A stretch of DNA of 64,000 bases, taken from positions 3,347,501 to 3,411,500 of the forward strand of contig NC_087252.1 of assembly GCF_037042905.1 (NCBI RefSeq). The letters run 5' to 3'. The stretch is from Lytechinus pictus (lineage: Eukaryota > Echinodermata > Echinoidea > Temnopleuroida > Toxopneustidae). The notes under the pieces were generated by a model that was not told where the DNA came from, did not search any database, and was given only the letters and a program-made list of their open reading frames with translations. A program made the translations under genes and the position numbers. Below, piece after piece: positions 35,901 to 48,400 of the stretch (position 1 is its first letter; each line of letters opens with the position of its first letter).

Positions 35901-38900
35901 TGTTTCTCTGTAAACATGAGGAACAGCCCAAGAGAATCCATGGTTTAACAAGTCGTAATCTAGTCCAGTATCTGGATCCTATATCAGAAACAAACAAATG
36001 CTATCATTATTTACGACTTAATTAACGTAAATAATCCCCTAATTGTTGTATAGTACTGTTCAGGTGAACCATGACCTTACAAACTGGAAGTGAAAGTACC
36101 AACCACAGGTTCCAAGGGCCTAATTATATACAACTGGAGGGCTAGAGATATTCGTTCGATCCAACCGGCCATTCGATTTTTTTTTTCAATTTGATATTGC
36201 TGATTGACAAAAGTGTATGAATTTAATTGAAAATCTAACACTTATTCCAGAAATGGTAACTACTGAACTTCCTTTGCAAGATATGGGAAGATATATCAAT
36301 GACTTTGGAACTCTTTTCTGACTGGAGGAAGAAAATAGGGTTATTTTACTGTTTCAGTTGATAAATTTGATCCCATAACAGTATCTTCATAAATGGCGAT
36401 TTATTTTTAAAATGATCTACCCTTCTCTGGTCAGATATGGAATGTCAGATATTTATCCTATCCAATGGTAGTATACATTCGACCCTCTAATTTCACGTTT
36501 ATTTTTTATGAATTTTTCAAAAGTGCCTTTTTAATACACAAGTCTACCATGTCTATGGAGAATGTTTGACACCTAGTATAGGTCCCATGAGCCTAATTAC
36601 AACAGGAAGGCTAGAGATATTCGTTCGACCCAACCCATTCGATTTTTTTTCAATTTGATATTGCTGATTGACAAAAGTGGTGGAATACAATTGAAAATCT
36701 AACACTATTTCCAGAAATAGAAACTACTAAACTTCCTTTGCCCGAATTGGGAAGATATATCAATGACTTTGGGGAATGTTTTCAACTCCCGAGGCCCGTT
36801 TCATATTAAGAGGTACAACTGTTGTAACTTTGCCATTATAGCAACTGCCACGGTAACAACGATTTTGATTGGCTGCTGAGCCCTGATGCCATGGCAATTG
36901 CCATAATGACAAAGTTACAACAGTCGTAACCCTTTATAAAACGAGCCCCAGATATCTAATCAAAGCACGATTGTATTTTCCTTTAGCATGTTTTATATCT
37001 CTAAAATGACACCGCCTCCTATGTACTTTTATTTACAAGGTTTTGTTAAGAATAACAAATACTATATCATAGAATGTGATGAAAATTCATCTAGCAACTA
37101 TTTGTTAAATCATGTTAAGATATCATTAGCACATCGTGTGTCGAGTTGAACACATCGACATCTCGAGAGGTAATGGAGGAATATCACGTTATTTAAACAG
37201 GACATCACACATTAGAACTGTAAAACTATATCTTGTGAATTACCAAAGAAGAATGAATGTAAGGTGGATTTTTTTAACTTTCGTAGCTGTCAATTCATTA
37301 CAGATTATGATGGATCGTTTTCTCAATGGCTTACGCTCATCCTCTCTTGTCATTAAAACGAATAAGCCTATTTCCCCTGGGGTTTCGTTATATTTTATGA
37401 CATATTATGACTTTGAAAATTAATGTACACCACTATACAATCTTTAGTTATCATAAAATTGTGTTATTGTCGTTGTAGTTCTCATTGACTGATTTGCACT
37501 CAATTGCTGTTTATATTTGATCTGTATTTTTATCTGAATTTATTTGTGATGGAAATGAATTTCTAGAATAATGAATTTCTTGAATTTAATGAATCTTGAC
37601 ATCTATATAAGTAGTGGTTTTATAAGTTAAATGCATTTTTTCCCCCATCCCCAGTATAAAGCACACATTCAACATAGTGTGCTTAGAAATAACTGTAGTG
37701 AGCGCCTTATAAATGTTATGTATCATTACTATTATTATTATTATTGTCTCTATCACTATAATTATCTTAAATCAAAGTAGCCACAAACCCTTCTGTTCTG
37801 GCTTCCGCCTCCTCCCCCCAAACCTCTGACATCTTCCGATACTGGCACCAAGGGCCGCGTTGGAATATCAGGTGGGAGAGAAGGAACTGGTCTGTGTCGC
37901 CCAGTGGTTGTTAATGGTCGATCGGGTAATGTACGGTTGTCAACTGGCGTCAGGGGCAATGAACCTCGATTTCGTCGTGGTGTCGACTCTGGGGCATTTG
38001 CCGCGGATTCAGCTTTTTCAAAACGTCTGACTACGGAAAGACAGACGTGATTGCAAAAGATTAACGCAAATATGAATATTTACATGATTAGTACTTGAGA
38101 TATTTGATAGGTATACCATGTATACATGACTGCGTTATAGGTCCTTAACAATACTGTGTACCGGAGCGCATGCAATAATATCAAAATAAACATACATGTT
38201 ATATAGTCCTATAAATGTAAAGTAAAAGTATTAAAGAATAACTTGCTTGAGGAATGTTTTTAGTTAACATGTTTACAGCTTCAAATGTATTTGTTCACGT
38301 TTTACTAAGTCTTAATACGAAGAGCTTAATTCCAAAAGGAGCTAAATCCACCTTTGACCAACAATGATTTTTTTTTAGACAAGTATATGTATCTTAGTGG
38401 TGCGAATCAAATGCAGCATATCACATTTGAAAATAAAAATGGAAAGGTTGGTTAAAATTGATTACAAATTGAGTTTTGTTCCAAAAGGAGCTAAATCCAC
38501 TAAACGGTTATTTCAAATTTGTTATTTTTCCTATTTTACATAAAGTTATGCATTCAATTTTCAGGTAAATGTTTTGGAAACAAGTTTACACCATCAGTGC
38601 AAAGTTAGCTGAAAATAACAGAATTTTACCATTTTTTAAAAATATTTTTAGACTTAGGTCCTTTTGGAATTAGATATCGAAAAGTTGCCGTCCTTAGAAG
38701 AGATGACAAAATATTATGTTTTTTTTTTTTTTGTAATTTTCAACAGATAAACATCAGAAAAGATGTGAAATGTATTTTGCTAGCCATATTATGTGTTTTT
38801 TGTGTTCAATTTCCAATATCAAACATGTTTGAATTGGCAAAAATTGAAATTTTACTAATTATAAAGATCAAAAATTAGATTAAAAATCAATAATGAAAGT

Positions 38901-41900
38901 TCGATTATTGAAATCATGATTTTAATAATATAAGATGATAGTAATATCATATATCTACAAATGAAATAGCAGTGGCTAAGGGAAAGAGATGAATTAAAAA
39001 AACCTTGATTTTACAGAAAAATACCAAAAGTGGATTGAGCTCCTTTCGGAACAAAACTAAGTGCAATGAGGCAAATACCTTGATTTGGAATGGAATATAT
39101 ACACAACAAAAAAAGTAAGTCCCCCCTAAATCAAATTGCTGTAACTTTTGAACGGAATTATTTTGAGATATGATATTTCGTAGGTGGTTTTTTACACTCA
39201 TTGAACAACCTCTGGGGAAAAATGACATTGATCGGTTGAGTCATGCATGAGTAATTAAAGATTGAATTAAAAATGACAATTTTTGAAAGTCACAAGAGTC
39301 GTTTTTCAGATTGTGCAAATACAAAGCTGGGCAAAAGTTGTTTTTAGGTGAATTTTATGGTGTTAATGCTGTTTTACTATCCATTATTTAGCCACTCAAC
39401 ACACAATTTTGATATCGTATGTTCATGGTTGAGTGAGCACAATAATGCAGGGGCCGCGGGGGGGGGGTCACCCCCCACTTTTTTTCCAAAAGCATGTACA
39501 AAAATGTAAAAATGACCATACCATTGTAATTTTTTGCATGGTCAGCCCCCCCACTTTGAAAACCGTTCCGCGGCCCCTGTATAGTGACGTATCATCAAAG
39601 GGGTTTATGGTCCTCTACGACTTGTTAGATCATGTTAAAATTTGAAAATGTTGGTGGCTCCCCCCGATTATAGGCCCCTCCCTCATTTTAAAATTCTAGA
39701 TCCACCACTGATTTGTCCATAAATTAAACTGATCATGAGAATTTGTAAGAAAAAATACATTTATGCAGTATAAAGAGTATTCATTCCTAAGTTTTCGAAT
39801 GTGCTCGCTCAACCATGAAAATTTTAAAACTTCGGAAAGTGTGTGGTGATAGAAATGATGGATGATAAAAACAACAGCAATTAAAGTCTCATTTGAAACC
39901 GAATTTGCCCCCAATATTCACTTTATTACCATTTAAAATGGGTCTGTGACATTGAAAATACCCAAATTCCCACTTTGATGTGTGCTCACTCATCCATAAA
40001 TAAACAAATCGATTTCATTTTTGCACAGAATTCTGCCCATAGGTTGATAAACATTACTGCAAAATGACATTTCTAAAGACAGCCTTAAAAAAAAGTTCCA
40101 CCACATTGAATAGGGGGTTACTTATTCTTAAACATATGCACCCATAATGTACACAAGTCTATGAGAGAGGTCAACATTTTAACAAATATGAAATGAGGGT
40201 TTGTTTCATGGACGGTTTTTGTTACTTCTGCCAACAGTTATTTCATGAAACTTCGCACATGGCTTCAGTGTAACACTATCCAAAATGTGCGCACACCAAA
40301 ATAACCATTTGATATGGCACAGAGTGTGGCCAGGACCTTGAAGTTTCTTCTCATTTGCATAATTTTCGAATATTGTGTGCTCACTGATGCATTAAACATC
40401 GGGATTTTCATAAAAATCAAATCAAATGAACCATGCAAGGAGGTTTGTGATAGATATCCATAGTTACAAATTGCATTTTTTCCAATAACATAAAAAAGAG
40501 CTTATCACATTCCACATGTTCATCCAAGCGTGAATGTTTAATTAAACGCCTTTGAACCATTGAAGCATGTTAATTGGTCATGAACATAACGAAAAAGTTG
40601 AGAAAATATCATTTTCAGTTACCAAAATGAAACAATACTTGCCTATGATATTTCAAAATAGTATCTTTTGTTTTCAATAAATGTTCATTGAACCGTGAAA
40701 CAATGAATATTGTTGAAGATACTCTTCCCAAAAATAACTGTCATCATATTCTATCATTTTTATTGATAGAAATGCGTAAAAAATCCAATTATAGCAAATT
40801 TGGACTTGTGTTCATTCAACCGTGAAATTTAGCCAGAAAAGTTGTATCGTCTTGTAGAAAGTACCTTTTAAAAGCCTTCTGACTATTTTTCATGATGAGA
40901 ATGTGGAATTAGTTCCAATAAAAATGGAATCAAAGTCATGATATTTGGCTTGTGACTTTTGAAAAGTGACATTTGTGCCTTCTGACGGTGCTCACTGAAG
41001 CATGACGTAAAATACGTCCATAACATTTACTCAGAGGGTAGCCTATAAAATTACCTACACGTTCATGTAAAAATATATTAAAAACTCGCATTGGTTTGGA
41101 AATTATTGATGTTTGTTTAAGGGGGGACTTACTTTTTTTGTTGTGTATGGATAAGATGGTAACGATTGTAAAGTTTTAAATAAAAAAATGTCGTAATCAT
41201 TCTCTAATTTTTTTTAACTAGCATGTGTCAAATGTAACACTGACAGTGGTGTAACTACGGGGGAGGGGCACATGCCCCCCCCCCCCCATCGGCTGGCAAA
41301 TCGGGGGAAAAGGAGAAAAAGAGGGAGAACGAAAAATATACGCAGAGGGAGAAGAATAAATTAATGTTTATTATTAGTGTTATGTTATATATATTATATA
41401 GCATAAAAAATATTTTTTGCATAATTTGTAAAAATTAAATTGCTTTTTACTGCCTATGTGTTTATCACTCATGGTGCTTGCTTTGGCTTAGATAAATACT
41501 CCTGTTCAAGGGGATAACATTGTACGAAAATATCCTGTTTTCAAGTCAATAAACACCAAATATATTTCCTCACAATTGGAGTTTTTATTATTGTATGTAA
41601 TTACAAATGCGTATTTTTCATGAATACTTGCCCCATCATGAGTAATTGCCCCATTTTTAGGTCTGATAATAAGGAATTTCTAGTCCGAGTAAACGTTGGC
41701 ATTAGTGAATTTTTGATACGTGTCTGCTCTTCATGAATTCATAAAAAACAGTTCTTAAAATGTCGCTTTTCCTGATTTGAATAGCCAAAACTTATAGCTC
41801 GCGCTTCGCGGTCGCATCATTTTGTTAGTGAAATACGAATTGTCTTGATAAATTCCTAGTAAAAAGCATCAGGATGCCTCTCTTCAGCTTAGAGTTTGAA

Positions 41901-44900
41901 ACATTTCCAGCACCCAATATTTGATTAGTGAGATACGTATTATGTTCATTATTCCAATGAAAAAGTCCTTCATGTGTTTAGGTGTAGTTAAAAAAAAAAT
42001 CAGCCAGCTCTTGGGGCTCGCATTACATAAACCATACGCCAAGATATTTATGCTCTTCATGAATTCCTACAAAAATAGTCTATCCAAATGTTTCTGTTTG
42101 GGGTCAATATAGACCTATATGTATGCTAAAATTTAAGGTCATGCTTCGCACCCGCACTGTTCGTTAGTGAGACAGGTACGTATCATGATTACCAAAATTT
42201 GCTTACATTTTCCCTTTTTAAGGTCTCGGTATCCATGATATCAGAAATTTTCAACTCGTGCTTCGCGCTCACGTTGTTTGATTAGTGAGATACATATCTG
42301 TTTAATATATCTGGCTATTTGAGCGCACCTCGCGCACCCACTAAGGACTCAACATTTTTTATGGTGCCCCGCCCCCATGCCGTGACCCACGGTACGCCAC
42401 TAAACATTGATATTCAGAAAGAATATTAACAGCAAAATGACTTACCAATTCTTTTTCTATAACCAATGATACCACAAACGCCTGCAATGAAAAGCACGAA
42501 GCTCAAACATCCAACGATAATTACAGTGTGCACTGGATTCCAATCTTCAAATGAATTTGAAAGAAAAAAACCATCGTAAGAACATTGCAAAGATATTTTT
42601 GTATTCATATCCAATATTATTTGGGGGTTTAGGGAGAATGACACCAATAAGGAGTTTATTTTATTGCCTTATGATGATACTGAAATTTGCATATATACAT
42701 TTTCCTGTTAGAATTTTTACATTTCATCGCTCGGTAGTCACTTTACCATGTTTACTAGTTATAAAACTGGTATGTCATTGCCATTGAGACCGCCACACTT
42801 CTCTAATAGCATACAGACATTACAGTTACATGTATATACCGAATAAGGGATAGCCAAAAGCATGGACGGAAATCCCAGGGATGCAGAGGGACGCCGCCCC
42901 CCCCCCCCCCCCGCCACACTTTTTGAAAGAGGGGTGGCACGATGTCAATGTTCCCCCTAATTTTTGTGGAAGGAATAAAACAGGAGGAGAAAGAAAGAAA
43001 AAGAAAGAGAAAAATAAGAGAAGGAAAAATAAGAGAGATTGAGGGAAAAAAGAATGACTAAAATAAAACAAAAATGCAGCTTTAATATAATATCAAGTTT
43101 TGAGGTCAATATGCAAAACATTTCTCGGAAATCGAGCATTCATTAGGCCCTACTATGTTTATTTACAAATTGACTTTTTTGAAAATTTTCTGTAAAATGT
43201 TTTATGGTCCGAATATCAACATTTTCAGCTCGCGCCGCCCGCAGGCAATATTTGATATGTTGAGAACCTAAACTCTTCGTGTATTCCATAAAGTTCTGAA
43301 ATTATCGCTTTTCAGATCTGATTGTCCAAACGTCTCAGCATGGGCTGCTTGGTCGCATTTTGATTGGCGAGTTACGTAAGCCTACATTGATTTTAACACA
43401 CCACTTGAAATTCCTCTTTCATGACAGTTTATCAAAATTTCGGCACGCGATTTGCATTCGCATTATTTTTGTTAAAAATGTATTCATCCATGAAACCTAT
43501 TCATAATTACGAAAGTGCTTGTAATTTCCAGTTTTACGCTCTCATTAGGCTCATTAGATTAATATGTAAGATAATATAATTTTCATGAATTCCTAATATA
43601 AATCAAATTCCTAATCGATATTCCATTTTAATGTCGACAAATTTCACCTCGCGCTATAGAAAGATTGTGGAGTGGAAACATTTCCGTCTATGGCCAAAAG
43701 AGCACACCTTTCCTGCGAAAGGTATTTCATGAATGTACAAGTCTCATTAATATCAACGATTGTATAAATTTGTAGAAAATTCATAAATATGCAAAACTAT
43801 AGTCGTAAGATTTATATAGTTTCAAAATCATCTTCAAACTCATAATAGAACATCGCAGTGTGTACAGCCCCCTTTAATACCCCGAAAGCCCTATAACGAT
43901 GATGATGATGATAATAATGATGATGACGGTGGTAATGGTGATGATGATGGTCATGATGATAATGATAATATTAATAATGATTATAATAATAATATTAATA
44001 ATAATGATAAGAATACTAATTATAATAATACTAATAATGATTAATATCATAATAATAATCATACCACTAATGATAATTATGTCAATGATATGATGCAAAT
44101 ATTTTTATAACGTTCCATATTTGCATTTTCCCCGATATAGCATTGCTGTCAATCAGGCTCTTTAGTGTTTTCTTGCCGGGTATCCGTTTCCCCCTCCTGA
44201 GTTGAGTGCAGCATATGAATATGTTACCGACCCTCGAATCTTGTGATCAATACAGCGGAGACACTATACTAAACAACGACACCTCTAATGTTGACAATAT
44301 TATGCAGTTGTGCAGTTAAGTGGATTACTTCACTTAAAAAATCAATATGTATTTCATGTATATTGGATTCGTATGCATCATACAAAAATCAAATGCATAC
44401 ACCCATGTACACACCCAGTTCGGGCTCATGCAAATTTTCAAAATGTTTCTATTTAAGAGAGTGTAGTAAAAAATTACCTGTTTTTTCAGTGGTAGAGATT
44501 AAAGTTGTGTTTGATGTGGCATTCATCGCATAGCCTGTGAATTGAGTTTTGAAAATATTCAAAAAGCCATATTGATGAGTCTACATAATGTATAGTAAAG
44601 GGTCTTCTATTGACAAACGCTGATAAAGTAAAGAAATATTATTCACCCCGTAACTTTATCAAGTCTAAAAATTAGTTCGAACTTCATTAATTTTACATGC
44701 CTGTAATTTATTTTGTAGACGTCAATACGCACTAATCCTTTTAACCCTAAATTTTTAAGGTGTTGAGACACTAAGAGTTCCTTGAAATATTTCGAAAGGT
44801 TACAGGATAATAAGAAATAACACAATCGCAAATACATATATTATGACATGATGATATTACAACGATAAAGTTTAAAATGAAAAAATGTGATAAAAAATAA

Positions 44901-45406
44901 GAGACTCATAGTAGAAATAGCGACATTAGAAGGAGTAGTACAAATTCTTGTAAAATCATGTAAAAATATGGAAGAAATAAACAATGCAAAAAAAAAGTTG
45001 GTTAGTAATCAAAATTGTATTAATGGTGATTCTGATTCGGATAATATAACAGCCAGAAAATTCCACGTTGGTGTCAATATTCATATTCGTCATAGTGGAG
45101 GTGCCGTGGCCGAGTAGTCTACGGCGCCTGGCTATACATGGAAAGTCCGGGGTTCGATCCCCGGCCGCGGCACCTATGCCCGTGAGCAAGGCATTTAATC
45201 TACAATGCTCTTTTATCCTGCTTTCAAACAGATGAAAATGCTATGTGCATTACTGGTAACTAGGTGTGCACTTGTCAAAAATGAAAAGAATATTCATATT
45301 CATGAGGATGATGATCTATTATTTATAAATCAATAACGATCAATATAATTATGATTTTAATGACGATGATTTTCATATTAATAATGACATAATAATAATA
45401 ATAATA

Positions 45407-45441
<35 letters not shown>

Positions 45442-48400
45442 CCGCATTTATATAGCGCTTAATACATCGGAACGACGTCTCTTAGCGCTTTACAGACAAA
45501 TTATTACCCCGGTCATCGGATCCTTGCATGCCCGCATACAATGTATGCACCTTCTCCATTCCCTGGGGAGCATTCCAACAAGAGTTCCAAGACTCAATTG
45601 CTAGGCATACTACATATAGGCTTTCACATCCTACCGGGTACCCATTTAACACCTGGGTAGAGAGTGGCAAAGTTTGGATTAACGCCTTGCAAAAGGACGC
45701 TAGGCCATAGTTGGATTCAAACACACGACCCTCTGATTACAAGGCGAGAGTCAGAACCGCTACGCTACGCTTCCGTCGTTGTGTAGATTATGATACATAT
45801 AATTATGATACATATAATTTTTAATTTCTTATAATGATCATGAACATTTGAGTTTTTGAAATTTGCAAAACCTAACTAAAAATAAATATTATAGGTCAAT
45901 CTTTTAACGAGCAATTGCTAAGTGATAATAAAAAAAACATTCATAATCAAGAATATTAACCTTTCGACTGTCCATAGTTAGCTGTGTTTGAATGACTATA
46001 GTAGAGGCTCGTCAAAGGACTGTTTCCGACAGTTGTGGGTTCTAAATTACGTAATACAAAACACACGTTGACATGAAAATACATTCAACACCAGACGAAA
46101 ATGTAATATGTAAATGAAATACAAGTCATGTAAAAACTAAAAATGTGATGATAATAATGAAAACATAAATTATAAATGTGTTAAAGGATAATTTCCACTA
46201 TGACGATTGTGAAGTGGAAAAACATGAATGAATGAATGAACGAATGAATGAATTCATGGTTATATATAACCCTATTGCGCGTCACCGTATAAATTTACTT
46301 AATAAAAATCCGTAATAGTTTTCTCTTTTACTATAATGTGATTTTGAATCATAAACTACAATATTTCGTTAATATTAAGTTTCGACTGTATCAAATTATA
46401 CACGAATCGAAGTAAATGTTAAAAAAGGGGGTTGAATTTAAAACTATAAGGATGACCCTAGTCCGTGTTTCGTCCTTCACCAAATATCTTTGGTTGATTG
46501 AATATACCTGTAATATAAAACAAATATAATTCTCACTCCCATCTGCATTGAGCAATGCACAAATTCATTTAAATGATATAGCAATATTTGAGGGTTATTT
46601 AATGGGAAATAGTTTTAACTCCTTATTATAATTGTGTCAAGATAAAAATATGTACACGAACTCACCATGCGCACCTTTCTTTTTTATGATAACGGATGCA
46701 TTGATTTGGCTGGAATTTTTGACGATACAAACGAGCTCTATTTCACCGTCATCGTCATCCATATAAGTTGGTGAGAAGTCTATAGTTAGTGTTGGCAAAG
46801 TAAGTCTAGTATCATTTGAGTCATTAAGAAACGTTGACGATTGAAGGATATCCTTCAACATGTTCATGCCCTTTAGGATCTTCCACTCCAGGTCCACAGG
46901 TGGTTTCACTGACGTATTGGTCTTACAGACTAACGTCTTGTTTCCCCCTTCTTTTACAACGATTGATCCTCCTTTAGGAATGACTTTACCATACCGGTTA
47001 TCTTCGACCAACGTCAACCCTTTTGCTGGAACTAGTACACGGTAAAAATGAATTGATAGAGAGGGGGAAATAGAGACCAGTAAAATGCTGACCCGTTTTG
47101 ATATTGACTTATGAACATCATTGATGTCAAATTCTGCTTCTGATTATTATCTTGTGAAATTCACAAAATTACTTTGGAATTTGACTTCTTCAGAGACTCA
47201 TTGCAAGGTCATATACGAGTGGGCACATAGTAGACAAAATCGTTTAAAATCTCTCTTACCCCTTCCCATTCCCCAATTAGGTGAATGCATACAAGTATAA
47301 GATAGTCAAATTCTAAAGTATTTTGCTATTTTCCCCCGAAATAATAGTCAGAAATATTAACGTTCGTTCCAGCGAGAATGCTGATGGAAAATTATCACGT
47401 AAAGCCAAACATAAAACCTAACCTTCAAGACTAAATAAACAATAATAATTATCTTAGCATAGTTCTCAATCAAAAGCTATAATAAAATCATATTTCTCTA
47501 ACCCAATGCCCTCCGACATATCATAACCAGAGCAAATTCGTGTCACCATCTGAACAGTACAAATACATGTATTATTTTTACAAATACTCTCAAAGTATAG
47601 TTTCTCTTAAATGTTAGTTTAAAAAATAATTTGAGCATTACTCTCTAATTTATCAAATGGATTTTAATTCTTGAACATAACATGATTTGGTTTTATTAAA
47701 ATTGATCAAACGAAAATAGTAAATAAATTTTGAAAGAAGGAATTTAGGAGTCAGGGAATACACTTTGCAAATTTAGATTTAACCTCGGATTAATGTTATC
47801 AGCAAAAGGAACACGAAAACCTACTTCAAGGGATAGCTTTTATCTTGGATGAATAACATCAATTTCATCGTTTCATTCAACTTTGTGCATTATGTTTTGG
47901 TAACTTTTTAATTTAAACAATGGAATGAACAAGGATGACATTGTGAAAAGTGAAAAAATGTCAAAGATTTTTTTTTTAAAGGAATTAGATCCATTTCAGT
48001 TTATGAAATGAACAAGAATACCATTTAATAATGGTAATAAGTACAAACGCCTTTGCCCCAGATTATTACTACTGTGTCCACCTCTACTTCATCAAGGATT
48101 TATAAATTATATCTGGAAAATGTGGCGAATGTATTAAATATTTTGATGCTATTTTGTTAATCGTATAAAAAGTGATTTTACCATTAACAGTCAACTTGAA
48201 ATCACACGTTTCCTTATCGTTATCACTTGTCCAATCGAATAAGTATTCACCTTCATGAATCAACGAAACGTTCCGTATTGTTAAATTAGTGGAGGTTAAT
48301 ACCGAAATATTTTTTTCACAGTCAACCGTTATTGAACTGCAGCTGAAAAATATTGAGCCATCGCTTCGCTTCAACTTTATACCAAGATCGCCAGTTGTGT

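Noticed and set aside
43874..44098. Ile/Met-rich membrane-like proteins on both strands
   Set aside because: Translation of a trinucleotide microsatellite.
44887..45117. 76-residue plus frame
   Set aside because: It runs into the SINE at 45100 and has no recognisable features.
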